Notes: generated by a model from the letters alone, not told the origin. Shown: positions 45,613-56,899, counted from the stretch's first letter. The stretch: 64,000 nt of DNA from Steromphala cineraria (GCA_916613615.1 OU744734.1:35160801-35224800), one strand, 5' to 3'. Program-made: numbers and translations.

Positions 45613-46427
45613 ATTCATTTGCAATACCTTACAGTTAATCATAACAATTTTGGCAGATCACTGAAGTACAAAATTATTCATAAGTGTCAAAAGCATAATA
45701 TCTTGGTTATATTTATTCCTTTCCGCTTACGCAACGTTAGGAATAGGAATTTTAAAAGTATAACCCAATCTGCCTATTCAACCATGCAATATTTCGAAAT
45801 ACTTAACAGGTGTCCAGATGATTCCACAATTTCTTTGTTTTTTGTACACAACAATTGTGATCCTTTGTCAGGGCAAACGAAACACAATTTACACGTTATT
45901 TGCACTAAGATACATTTACATGTGAGAAAACTTAAGGTGCGTAGAGGTATATCATAATTAAGCCAATGCATGATAATATTTAGCAATTGGGACATATTTT
46001 AACTACTCGAGTATAAATTGTACATCAATTTCGTCTTCTCGTTTAGAAATAGTAGTTTATCATCAATTACATCATTTCCTCAGATGGACGAAAGAAGTCC
46101 CTTAAACAATAGTTTTATATTAACATATATTTACTGTAGCCTTTACAGTTTTATACTAGTTCAGAAATTATATTATGTTTGATATTGATAGATGAAAGCG
46201 AAATAAAATCTACTACCAACTAAAGAAAGAGATACATGTTGATAAGTACAAAAAGTATATACTTGACCTTATCACCATGAATAATGATCTTTCACAGATG
46301 TAAAGTAATAGAATCTGTCATACGTTGTGTGATTAAATTACAAAAACAGTGACATACATCGGACATAGACGAGTAATGATTTTGGTTAATAAATGGAATG
46401 ACTGTTTTATATGCCCAGTCCGTTTAG

Positions 46428-46436
46428 TATATAAAG
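46428..46436 (+). promoter_or_regulatory. TATA box of right gene A
   Basis: TATATAAAG lies 54 bp before the ATG. An initiator-like tcaactcagaactcat follows ~25-30 bp downstream, so a short leader of ~30 nt is predicted. The flanking ~120 bp is better conserved between duplicons than sequence further upstream. Confidence 0.65.
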
Positions 46437-46489
46437 CCATCCCTCTAGAATCAACTCAGAACTCATTACATCTCTATTTGATCCGGAAG

Positions 46490-49373
46490 ATGTCTTATCA
46501 ACTTATCCTTCTTGGGCTTATACTTCAAGGTAGGATAACAGAGGTTCCGTTATCTTCAAATAACATTTCTTTTCGTTTTATTCATAACATAATGATAACT
46601 GTAAATGTAAAAATAAGGGACTGTACGAAACTAATGAATGTCATGCTTTACTACATTTATGCTATAGGGGTAAAATATTTCATTGTTTCACGTTTCTTTT
46701 AATTTTAAAATAATTATTACCATAAATGCAAAGAAAACAAAAATGTAAGCAAATATTGGATGTCATGCTCTACTACATTTATGCTATAGGGGTAAAACAT
46801 TTCCTTGTTTCTCTTATAAAACTCTAACTAACGAGATCTCACTTTCCAAATACATGTGAACAAATCATTTGGGAACAACTGTAATTTGAAATGTAACACA
46901 AGACTATAATCATTATTTGAAATAATAACCAGAATGTATGGTAATTGTTGGCACATTGCTATTTCGCTGTATGTAGTAACCTTAGAACAAGATGAAATTG
47001 CCTTTCAGGAGTTGTTGCCCGTGACCCCTTCAACCAGTTCATGAGACAACATTACAACCAGCCTGGTCAACATACTCCAGGTACCTCTGGCTCGTCCTAT
47101 ACACAGTATTCAGCTTCAGGCAACATCCTCACATCTGGACTCGGAGCTCCAGGTCCATTGTCAGGACTTTCTTCAAATCCAGCTTCAAACTCACAACCTC
47201 TGCCTCAAGGGAACACTATTACAAATGGATTTGAAACACAAAGACAGATAACAGGGTTTGAAACTGTTCCAAAGCCCGGACCCAAACGTATGTCTCTTCA
47301 AGCAGCGGCTCCAACTAATAATTTGATGCCTGGTTTACCACAATGGGTTCAAGTTCGTCCCCTATCCGGCCCTAAACTTTTGCCCCTTCAAGAAACAGCT
47401 CCAACAAATTATCCTGTAACTGGAGTTGGTTCATCTAGCGGTGTTCAGGGTAGCACAGTTTCCTGGCCGAAACTTCTACCTCTTCAAGCAACTGCTCCAA
47501 TTAATACTCAAATAAATGAAGTCGGAACAAAAGGCAAGACATCACAAATTCAACTAAGCCAAACGTTTGACTTACCACCTCTGTCCCCAGTGATACCCTT
47601 AGGACTAAAGCAGACATCCTCGGGACTAAACCAGACACCCTCTGCATCACAGATGTTCAATCAGATATCAGGACCTCCACAATTACCTGTTGGTGCTGCT
47701 CAACCCCAGACTATGAATCAACCCCAGACTTTGAATCAACCCCGGACTATGAATCAACCCCGAACTGTGACTCAACCCCAGACTATGAATCAACCACAGA
47801 TTATGAATCAACCCCAGACTATGAATCAACCACAGATTATGAATCAACCCCAGACTATGAATCAACCCCTGACTGTGAATCAACCCCAGACTATGAATCA
47901 ACTCCAGACTATGAATCAACCCCGGGCTTTGAATCAACCCCAGACTATGAATCAACCCCAGACTATGAATCAACCCCAGACTATGAATCAACCCCTGACT
48001 ATGAATCAACTCCGAACTGTGACTCAACGTCAGACTATGAATCAACCCCGAATTTTAACTCAACCTCAGACTTCTCTACTGATAGCTCCAAATCAACCAC
48101 AGACAAGACCTTCAGGACAATCTGTGCAAGCAATATCAATGGCTGCCAATCCATTGTCAGACAGGCTTCCAGTACAGAATCCAAATGTTGCTGGTAAACT
48201 TTATCCAGGCTCTCTGTCAGCTATGACTCAAACAATTTCAACATCTGCTGCTGCACAACCTTTGAAAACAGGAACACAACCACTGCCAAAATATAAAGCA
48301 CAAACATTATCTGCAGGAGGCAGACCTCCCTCCAAATATCTGCCATTCAGAGCTGCACAACCTACAAGAACATCACCACAGGTCACCAATGGTCGTCCGC
48401 CGCTGCTGCCAAACAACATTTTACAAATGATTCAGGTACCTCAAGCTATCTCTCCACAATCCCCGCAAGCTTTACAACCAGGATCCAAATTCTTTCTCCC
48501 TCCTCTTCAACAAGCAACCAATCAACAACTGTTGGGAGCAGCTAAACCGTCCCATCATTCCACTGGTTTGACTCAGCAAATGAACACAATTGGACAAACT
48601 CTTCCTGGGTTCAGCTCTCCACCACTGACCTATAACCCTTCACGTCTGGAGCAATGGGCGATCAAGAGCTACACTGATGATTCTGTTGCCAAGTCCAGGA
48701 CACTCGGGCGGAAGTCCTATCTGCAGCTTATTGCAAAGAGACAGAGAGCTCTAGCAAACCAGCAACTATCTCAAGCTCTCATGTTGCCAAAGGCTGCTAC
48801 CAAACCTCGTTCAGGGCTAGACCAACTGATGCCAGATTTCATAATGCTGAACGCGGCCCGAGACCTTGATTGTGAAACCATACCGGAAGTAAGGGGTCTC
48901 GACGTGCACAAGTATCATCCAATGGGCTGTGACGATGACAAGTGTCCACCAGGAAAGGAATGCAGGACTCTCGGCGGGGTCGGTATGTGCTGTCCATCGT
49001 CAGGTGAGTGGTTTTACTAGTACCTTATAGGATGACTGATAACTTTGGTTTGGAGCTTTAAATTTTCACAGTTGAGTTATACAGATTCTACGCTCTTTTG
49101 ATTGTGACTGCAAATTTCAACTTAATGATAGGAATTTTGGTTTGGACTTTTCCTTTTTGATAAGTTGTAATACACGAATTGATTGATTGATTGATTGATT
49201 GGAGCTACTGATTGTACGCTGTCGTTTTTAATTGCCACTGCAAATTCAAACTGAAAGAAAGATTATGTTTGTCTGTTTCAGTCTCAAGCCAAGCAATACG
49301 ATCAAGGAGCAGAAAAGGACAATTCAAGTATCTTGGATTCTTCTTATTTAAAAGACTTTGGTCGTCAGTCTAG
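46490..49373 (+). CDS. Gene A, right copy: predicted secreted Q/N/P/T-rich repeat protein with Cys tail
   Basis: Three exons, 46490-46529, 47009-49003 and 49282-49373, with GT-AG introns, encode 708 residues. Layout: signal peptide (MSYQLILLGLILQGVVA, about residues 1-17); a Q/P/S/G-rich region with three ~30-residue repeats around P-K-x-x-x-L-Q-x-x-A-P; 20 TMNQPQ-type hexapeptides; a P/Q/T-rich linker. Then follows a more ordered part (LEQWAIKSYTDDSVAKSRTL), a segment with six cysteines (LDC, MGC, DKCPPGKEC, MCC) and a basic tail from exon 3 (AIRSRSRKGQFKYLGFF). I do not recognise the family. The composition resembles extracellular structural or biomineral-matrix proteins, which is inference only. 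It is convergent with gene B. Unlike the left copy it is fully open. Confidence 0.85.
47701..48070 (+). repeat. 18-bp coding minisatellite (20 hexapeptides), right gene A
   Basis: In-frame caaccccagactatgaat units encode T-M-N-Q-P-Q with I, V, L and R variants. Shorter and more diverged than the 37-unit left array. The flanking unique sequence aligns exactly, so only the array length changed. Confidence 0.93.
49180..49201. repeat. (ATTG)n microsatellite in gene A intron 2
   Basis: attgattgattgattgattg in the right copy, where the left has attgattcattgatattgg. This shows slippage since duplication. Confidence 0.85.
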
Positions 49374-49659
49374 GCTTAAAAATGCTATTGGTTAAAACAC
49401 TTTTACCCAATAGAATCTACTCAAATCTCATTGCCTCTGTCGATGTGTTTGTGTTGTTATTATTTCGTAATGTATTTTTACCGGTAAAGAAACCAGATAT
49501 ATTCATATTGCATACGTTGTTTCTTGTCAGTTCATCTACCAGTGATTTTATATTATTTGTTCGTTTGTAATTCTGAGTGTACTAATGAACTATTTCGATG
49601 ATTTCACAATAGTTTATTGTTGACTTGGATTTGACATACATGTAAATAGCGATTCGTGT

Positions 49660-49665
49660 AATAAA
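49660..49665 (+). terminator. Polyadenylation signal AATAAA, right gene A
   Basis: aataaa about 290 nt after the TAG; conserved in place with 25209 in the left copy. Confidence 0.5.
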
Positions 49666-49929
49666 ATGATATTTAATAAGTCAATTTAATATGAAATTTA
49701 ATCCCGAAAAGGCCCGGCAACTTTACAGAAAAGAACTGTTCTGCTCAGTCAGGTTTTGATGCAATGCTACACGGAATTACGCTACCAATTGTATGCTTGT
49801 TCCAACCGATGCTTGCGGGTTTCACCACAATGCTTATCCGCAATAGTGTTCAGGGCTTTCTTTCTGTAATAATGCTAGAAATATGTTCATTTGATGCACT
49901 GTGATGTCCCCCGTACAAACTTTTAATCA

Positions 49930-50895
49930 GAAAATGACCCTAACCCCCATATGTATTAAGTTCAAATTGTTTCCATGAAAACCAAACAAAACCCAAAAAG
50001 GCAAAAGGCATCACTCCTCTACTCCTACTACGTACCAAGTTAAGTAATTAACAGTTTTTGAGCTATAGCTTGGAAATGGACATTCTCCCCAAATGCACTA
50101 TGTTTTAATTGTTGCCATGAAAACCATCAAAAAGTCAAAAATTCAGAATATCCAAAATAGCAAAAGGCGATACATCAAAACTAGATCTAACCTCATACAA
50201 GATTTTGTATAAAAAAATATTGAATAGTTTGTGAGTTAAGGTCCGGAAACAGATCCTATCCCCTAAATGCACTAAGCTTCCAAATTGCTTCCATGGAAAC
50301 CAGAAAAAAATAGCTAAAGGCACCACACCACCATTAAGTCTAACCAAATAGCAAGTTTTGTAAAAAAATATTGAAAGGTTTTGAAGATATGGCCCGGAAA
50401 CAGACCCTACCCTCCATATGCGCTAAAACTCTTTCCATGGAAACCAGAAAAATAAATAAATCAGAATAACCAAAATACCAAAAGGCACCACTTTATCATT
50501 AGGTCTAACCAGATACCAAGTTTTGTAAAAAAATATTGAACAGTTTTTGAGATATGGCCCGGAAACAGACCCTACCCTCCATATGCACTAAGTTCAAACT
50601 GTTTCCATGGACACCGGAAAAATAAATAAATCAGAATAACCAATATAGCAAAAGGCACCACTTTATCATTAGGTCTAACCAGATACCAAGTTTTGTAAAA
50701 CAATAGAACAGTTTTTGAGATATGGCCCAGAAACGGACCCTAACCCCTATATGCACCAAGTTCAAACTGTTGCCATGGAAACCAGAAAAAAATATACTAA
50801 ATCAGACTATCCAAAATAGCAAAAGGCACCAGTCCACAACTAGATCTAACCAAGTTTTGTAAAAAATATTGAACGGTTTTCGAGATATGGTCCGG
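49930..50895. repeat. ~160-bp tandem repeat, six units (right duplicon)
   Basis: Same family as 25510-26360. aaaaggc-type words recur near 50002, 50160, 50315, 50480, 50650 and 50820. One unit more than the left array. Confidence 0.88.
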
Positions 50896-50971
50896 AAACG
50901 AAAGCGTTACTGAATTACAGAACAACGGACGGAACCGAAAACATTATTGTGAGTAAGAGAGGTACGCTATG

Positions 50972-51788
50972 TAAAAGTTACCGACTGAGACCGAGGCGTT
51001 CAAGTTAGATGAACCCCGCGCACGTGAACGCTGAGGTCGATGACAAAGGTGTTCATCTCATCAGACAAAGTGGATGTTCGTGATGAACAGCCGATACTGA
51101 AAGAATGTAATTTGATTTCCGAAATTGATGTAAGTTCAAAGTTTGCTTTGCAAATCAAATACTGTCACTTAAACTGCAATTTTCCATTACAAGACATTTA
51201 CAAATTTTGCACTCCAATCATGGGTTTAACCTGTGAGTTGTTGATTTCATTATCCATTAGACCATGGATGTCAGTTGAAAACACAGGATGTTATTCATGA
51301 TCCCATGATTAAGTTTACATTACCGTGAATTATTCTTGATATAATGATAATATATATTTAACAATATTAATGCATATTAAATTAACGTTTTGTATGAGAT
51401 GTTGTAAAAGAATGGTATACAACCTATTGTGGTTGCTTGTACGGTTCCGCTAGGATTGCACGTGCAGCACGAGAGGCTCATGCCAATGCCACAATCAGTT
51501 ACTCGCAATGGACATTGTTTCTTCAAAAAGAGTCAATGTTTCACCTTCTCTTTATATTATGAAAGAATTGATTTCCGCATTATCAAAAATGATGTCATGC
51601 TGAAATTGGATTGATATAGCTTTGAGCTAATGTATAAAATAATTACTAACCCAGACCTCGGGTTCAAGGTGGATACTCCTCGCACACATGATTCATGAAC
51701 ACCTCGGTCTTACGGCCTCGGCGTTCATGATTCACGTGCTCGAGGGTTTATCTAACTTGAACACCTCGATCTCAGTCGGTAACTATTA
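50972..51788. mobile_element. TIR element TAAAAGTTACCGACTGAG (right duplicon)
   Basis: The left end agttaccgactgagaccgag is mirrored by ctcagtcggtaactatta at the right. The right half is a ~147-bp palindrome (51641-51788), as in the left copy. A small ORF inside (51040-51300) has no recognisable domain. Confidence 0.7.
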
Positions 51789-52169
51789 CTGATGCGGCGT
51801 TTTCAACAACACTCCAGACATTCTCATATAAAGAGGCATATTTTAACACATTTGCAATATGCCGATGTGAGGTATACATTTTAGAATAGGAAAATTAGCT
51901 TTAGGTGTTTTGAGCGCATACGATGATACATTATCATTGACATATTGCATGTGTCCGATGCTTTTTGTTGGCCATAATGTTTGCTCTCAGACAAGCAAAT
52001 GTGACATGTGTTAAAGTCCCATTATCATACTAGTATGCGGTTCGTAGTGAAATCTAGCTATTAATAATAGAAATACATCACTCGGTAGAAAATCTTATTT
52101 ATCATAAAATCATATTTACATGTTTTAATCATCAATAAAATACTTAATTCGACGTCAAAGGTACATTAC

Positions 52170-52238
52170 GGCCCTCCATAACGCAGTAGCTAAAGCGCTG
52201 AGTTTTCATACCGAGGGTCGCATGTTCCTATCGCGACC
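52170..52238 (+). repeat. tRNA-like segment (degenerate), right duplicon
   Basis: Counterpart of 28670-28735 (gcagtagctaaagcgctgag, gggtcgcatgttcctatcgc). Same absence of a closing acceptor stem. Confidence 0.35.
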
Positions 52239-52487
52239 TTCCAAAGTATATCTTCAAATTTGAGAGGTTTTAGATTTGTCATTCTAGGAACATTTGAAAA
52301 GACTCTATTATTACTAACAGATTGAAAACCTGACACCCGGGTTAATCAAAGAGCAGTAACTATTAAGACAATAGAGTGACGCCATGACCGTGGACAAAGG
52401 AATAAATAGTGCAGATGTTTTCAGTCTTATATCCACATTAGCAGCACGGACTGTTGTCACTTGTATTTATCTGAGACATTCAATCCC

Positions 52488-52809
52488 CACAGAGGCAGAT
52501 CAAGTCATGAAATGTTGAGACAGCCTCTGTTGTATTACGCCGAAACCCGTGGGTTCCGGCAGTTTCCCCTGGCGGGAAAAAAATGCACCAGAATATAATT
52601 TCTATATCAGATGACAAGGCTTCTCGCATGGAAATGGTGGTTCATATCACAATGCTTTTGTCATGATTCAGTAGCCAAAATGATGATTTTAGAACAGCAT
52701 CGTTGATTGTACAACTAACTTTGATTGTCTCCAATCAGGCGTCTCCCATTCTACCCAGCATTCTCTGCGAATAAGAACAGAGACTTTCATGACTTGATCT
52801 GCCTCTGTA
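52488..52809. mobile_element. 322-bp TIR element, CACAGAGGCAGATCA family
   Basis: cacagaggcagatcaagtca at the left is mirrored by tgacttgatctgcctctgta at the right over ~24 bp. No ORF. The left duplicon has lost the first TIR, and a fragment is also in the DUF885 intron (13258), so the family is dispersed. Confidence 0.7.
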
Positions 52810-53149
52810 GGAAGAGTATGAATCTGAGGTGACAGTGAACAATTTCACAAGATCGAGTACAATAGTTTAGGAAAGAAAATGGTTATTTTTCGATTTTATT
52901 GATTACATTTTTTAATTCGGTAATAGAATAAAGTCTTTAGAATTACAAAGCATTACATACATGTATTGTATCAGCTAAATACGATTTAGCGAAGTAAGCA
53001 GTTTGCCTGTAAATTCGATTATTTCAATGTGGTTTCTTAAATTAGAGCTTTTAATTTCGGAAAGCAAAATTGGGATCAAATCGCAAAGATAGCCAAAAAG
53101 TTTGTTGCTAAAAAAATTGGAGATAAGAAGACTAGACATAATTTTAATC

Positions 53150-53155
53150 TTTATT
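53150..53155 (-). terminator. Polyadenylation signal (AATAAA on - strand), right gene B
   Basis: tttatt on +, ~105 nt past the stop codon and conserved in both duplicons. Confidence 0.45.
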
Positions 53156-53257
53156 ATCTTCAAAAAATAGGTAAACGGTAACATCAAAATCATTGTTCGT
53201 TTCATAAGATATACATCGTTCATTTCATTTCAATGAAATTAACACTCAGCATTATTT

Positions 53258-54847
53258 TCAGAGAAGTTCAACACGGACTGTTAAGGCGTTAGATGGACCA
53301 GGGTAGCGAGTAGTAAAGGTTTTCCTTCCAAGACTTCCATTTTGACTCATCTCCCAAATTTCAACCTTGTTGTTCCAACATTCCGAGAAGACCAGAAGAC
53401 CAGACTTTACTTTTATTTTCCTTCCTTTATTTACATAACTTACAGTATTTGGATTTCCAAATTCTCCTTTGGCAGTTATTTCAACTATGTTGATGCCACA
53501 TTTGTTTCCTTTTCCGCTCTCTAAGTATACAAGCATTCCAAAGTCCAATGTCCTAAGGAGAGCCAAATCATAAACATGTCTTGAATGTGGCTGCTCTTGA
53601 TTATAGATCTTCCTTTTGGTGGACATCTCAACACAGACGATTGATTCTCCTCTATGATTCTCCGCCCAACATCCTATATCTTCATTTATTACAAAAACAT
53701 TTATTTTAGAAAGCAAAGTAAGCCAGAGATCCTTTTCTTTTCTTGTGTGATCTTGACTAAAAATACAAGAACGTCGACGTAAGTAGACACGGTAAAACAA
53801 TTTTTCATGGGATACATTTAAATCATATGCTTTTGTTTGAGATGAAATCCTTTTCTTAACCGAGTTAGGACATAATAATTGTTTAAATATTCCGTTGCTT
53901 TGTGACCAGAAAAATAGGTTAGATTTACGGTCATATGAAATAGAAAGTACATTTTTCACCATTATTCCTGTCTTCTCTGTTGTATTTGATTTCATAGACA
54001 CTTTATAAACGTCTCTGGTTCTGTGTGATATGAAACCACCCGAGACCATTAGAAAAGATTCAATTTTCTTTGTTTCAAGATCATGTGTTTCAAGATTGGT
54101 CTTTTGAGATCCATCGTGACTTCCTTTAGGTTTAGCCCTTGTTTCAGGGTCATGTTCTTCAGGATCGTCCTCTTGAGATCCAACATGACTTCCTTTTAGT
54201 TGAGGCTTTGTTTCGGGGTCATGTTCTTCAAGTATGTCAGCTTGAGATCCAACATGACTTCCTATAGGTTGAGGCTTTGTTTCAGGGCCATGTTCTTCAA
54301 GGTCGTCATCTTGAGATCCAACATAACTTCCTATAGGTTGAGGCTTTGTTTCAGGGCCATGTGTTTCAAGATTGTTCTCTTGAGATTCAACATGACTCCA
54401 TTTAGGTTGAGTCCTTGTTTCAGGTTCATGTTCTTTAAGATTGTTCTCTCGAGGTTGAGGCTTAGTTTCAGGGCCATGTGTCACAAGATTGTCATCATCA
54501 GATTCCACATAACTTCCTTTAGGTTTTGTTCTTGTTTCAGGGCCATGTTCTTCAAGGTCGTCATCTTGAGATTTAACATGACTTCCTTTAGGTTGAAGTT
54601 TTGTTTCAGGGTCACGTTCTTCAAATTTGACCTCTTGAGATTCTACATAACTTCCTTGAGGTTGAGTGTTGAGGATATGTGCTTTAGCCTTTTCAAACAA
54701 GTTTTTGTCTACGTTACACTTTGGCATGGCATCATACAAGTCTTGTAGAAGATTGAAAGGTTCATCTTTCCTGTATTTGGAGCTGGATGTTTTGCTGAAC
54801 ACTGCCTGTGCAGACAGGAACAGAAAGAAAATAATGTTGAGCGACAT
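53258..54847 (-). CDS. Gene B, right copy: predicted secreted protein with 23-aa repeats and YWTD-like propeller
   Basis: Single coding exon of 529 residues from the ATG at 54847. I chose this Met because MSLNIIFFLFLSAQAVFS is a clear signal peptide. An upstream in-frame Met (54898) is immediately preceded by an acceptor-like ttgcttgcag, so it may lie in or at the edge of a leader exon. Layout: signal peptide; Lys-rich linker; nine repeats, one shortened, of (T/P)QP(K/I)GSHVGSQ-x-D-x-L-E-E-H-x-P-E-T-(K/R), strongly acidic; then ~270 residues of propeller-like strands. SISYDRKSNLFFWSQSNGIF and GLLVFSECWNNKVEIWEM with PGPSNALTV resemble LDL-receptor class B (YWTD) blades, though the YWTD itself is degenerate. 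Function is unknown; an extracellular binding protein is the best inference. The left copy is frameshifted. Confidence 0.83.
   Translation of the reverse strand: MSLNIIFFLFLSAQAVFSKTSSSKYRKDEPFNLLQDLYDAMPKCNVDKNLFEKAKAHILNTQPQGSYVESQEVKFEERDPETKLQPKGSHVKSQDDDLEEHGPETRTKPKGSYVESDDDNLVTHGPETKPQPRENNLKEHEPETRTQPKWSHVESQENNLETHGPETKPQPIGSYVGSQDDDLEEHGPETKPQPIGSHVGSQADILEEHDPETKPQLKGSHVGSQEDDPEEHDPETRAKPKGSHDGSQKTNLETHDLETKKIESFLMVSGGFISHRTRDVYKVSMKSNTTEKTGIMVKNVLSISYDRKSNLFFWSQSNGIFKQLLCPNSVKKRISSQTKAYDLNVSHEKLFYRVYLRRRSCIFSQDHTRKEKDLWLTLLSKINVFVINEDIGCWAENHRGESIVCVEMSTKRKIYNQEQPHSRHVYDLALLRTLDFGMLVYLESGKGNKCGINIVEITAKGEFGNPNTVSYVNKGRKIKVKSGLLVFSECWNNKVEIWEMSQNGSLGRKTFTTRYPGPSNALTVRVELL
54070..54667 (-). 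repeat. 69-bp coding minisatellite (nine units), right gene B
   Basis: 69-bp units (ttcttcaaggtcgtcatctt plus gagatccaacatgacttcct on +) encode the 23-residue acidic repeats. One unit is 48 bp. The left copy has three. All lengths are multiples of 3, so repeat change keeps the frame. Confidence 0.92.
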
Positions 54848-55637
54848 GACACAATGTGTAGCCCTCACTCGCAGGAGAAAATTTAAATCTGCAAGCAACA
54901 GTGAACATGTACCACATGATATTTGTACTTAACATTGATTGTCAATCAATACAAAGAAGAGTTTTACTTTCTATCAAATTGCTTTTCTTTAATATGCTTG
55001 TTTGAAACTCAATTCTTAGTTAATGTTTATGTAGTTTCTCCAAATACTTGAATATCCTTCATTGTCATTTTAATGAAATCATAAGTTTTTAGTTTTACCA
55101 TTTTCCAAAGTTTCCTAACTATGACATTATTTTACAATTTAGAATTTGAAATAGGTAACCTTCTCATTAGTCTGGATATCCAGGGAAAACGCTTGACATT
55201 TTGACAAAGATAATTTTTGAATTCCTACATTTGAAATAGTCCCCACTATCATTGGTAAATCACAGTAGAATAAAATATGCAATGTTATTTGTTGTAACTA
55301 TGCTAACTGAACTAATAGCTCAACTTACTACCGGCCATATCAACGTCAAAACATCAGTTACATTTTATTTATTTGATGACTTAAAATATATATTCGAGTT
55401 GTTGAATAAATCTACAATAAACTGGCAGTTACTAGTATTAGTATGTTAAATTTTTTCCTTTTGAATATAGCTTTGACATTATTTATACAATTAAGAATTT
55501 GAAATAACTTCTCATTAGTCGAAATGTTTCTGCAAGATTTATTCTTTCCACATTGTTTCAGAGTGAAAGTTTACTAATACTACATAAAACAAGCGGTTAT
55601 CTTTTAAAGATGGAATTTCTGTAAAGAGAATTTCTTA

Positions 55638-55999
55638 TACCGTATTCGACCTATTAAGCGCCAAAATTGGAAAGGCGGGGGGGGGGGGGGGGGGGGGGGG
55701 GGTGCTTATTAAAGTGTCTTTATCATTTAGTCAAATGATAAAAATGTTTGTATATTCTCGATCTGCATATAGTCTTGTAACATAAGTTACAAGTCCAATT
55801 ACCGTCATTAAAGAGGAGGACTGAAATCAAGTCTTCAAAGCATTTTTTATGTAAAATTTCATAGATTTGTCTTGCAAGGTATGCCTGAAAAGGGGGAGCT
55901 TAATGATTTTTAGTTAAAATCACCGTAAGAGGGCGTTTATATATATTTTTTTATTTATTATAATTATAGGGGAGGGCGCTTGTTACGTAGAATACGGTA
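55638..55999. mobile_element. 362-bp MITE with TIR taccgtattc, containing a G26 tract
   Basis: taccgtattcgacctattaa-gcgcc is mirrored by ggcgcttgttacgtagaatacggta at the right with several mismatches. Inside, 55677-55702 is an uninterrupted run of 26 G. Lies just outside the right duplicon. Confidence 0.65.
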
Positions 56000-56671
56000 C
56001 TTTAAGTTTAGTCATACAAGAAGAAATGTCAAAACATTTAAGGGTAATTAAGACATAAGCTTTGAAAATGAATTAGGATAATTAGGATCCTTGTTATTCT
56101 TGACTGTCACAGTAAAATGATTGGTTTGTGAGTTTCAGCGATTGTTTCTACTTCATTTTGATTTAAGCTCATGAAATATCTACATGAATATCTGAGGCCG
56201 CAGTAACGTAACATCTATTGATATAATGATGATTAAATTATGTACATGTATTTAACTTCAAGTTTGTTATGACATTTCTTAAATTGTTTTTCAGCATGAT
56301 ACATTTGCATTTATTATATACTCATGTAATCTTATGATAGTAATACAAGGGTACAATACGGAATACGTCTTCAAATTCCGTATTGCACTCCAGAATCCGT
56401 ATTGCACGCCTGCCGGTTCTACTTTTTTTCAGCTTCGGCAATTCTCGGAATTTTCCGTACGTAACAATCATTTTCCTAATTAGAACACCGGATTTGACGT
56501 ATCTCAACTGCATTGGTAACAAACCTCCTTTTCAATATGATATTGAAGAATGATATAGTGAGAAACTAGTGTTATCGTCAGTAAAGAAACTGCAAAACAC
56601 TATAAAAAAAGGATATCCTAAACAAAACTCCGAGAACATCGCCAACTAGACTGGGCTCCTGTCTACGCTAA
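56000..56671. other. Unannotated spacer
   Basis: AT-rich. The only structure noticed is a short repeat of ccgtattgcac (56378, 56399) with an inverted partner (gtacaatacgg). Confidence 0.5.
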
Positions 56672-56781
56672 AGTGTCGTTGGCGATTTAACTGGTTCCCT
56701 GTTGGACTTGCGCAGCCAGCTTAGCGCGTTTAGCTGGCTGCGCAAGTCCAACAGGGAACCAGTTAAATCGCCAACGACACT
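56672..56781. repeat. Perfect hairpin, 50-bp arms, 10-nt loop
   Basis: agtgtcgttggcgatttaac and on to gcagccagct (56672-56721) is the exact inverse of 56732-56781, around the loop tagcgcgttt. No mismatch in 50 bp. It is more GC-rich than its surroundings and has no partner elsewhere in the window. Confidence 0.95.
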
Positions 56782-56790
56782 GGGCCCTTA

Positions 56791-56839
56791 TGACGTCATA
56801 GCCTTCAACGATTATGACGTCATTTCCATGGTGACGTCG
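56791..56839. promoter_or_regulatory. Cluster of three CRE-like octamers
   Basis: TGACGTCA at 56791-56798 and 56815-56822 (perfect palindromes) and TGACGTCG at 56832-56839. They start 9 bp after the hairpin. Such octamers bind CREB/ATF-type bZIP factors. No convincing downstream gene is visible, so a target is not assigned. Confidence 0.55.
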
Positions 56840-56899
56840 TTTGAAAGGATCCCGTCGCTCGGAATCCTGAACTTACGTTTATCATATTCAGAACTTTAT

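Larger units (their letters stand above)
45017..55610. repeat. Right segmental duplicon (R)
   Basis: Collinear with 19599-31600. It contains intact gene A, the ~160-bp tandem array (six units), the TAATAGTTACCG element and intact gene B. It lacks the left-specific MITE, half-site repeat and 520-bp segment. Homology ends near tcttttaaagatgg at ~55610, and no gene A fragment follows. Confidence 0.88.

Noticed and set aside
45619..45957. 112-codon + strand frame upstream of right gene A
   Set aside because: The aligned left duplicon region lacks any corresponding frame, and no domain is visible.
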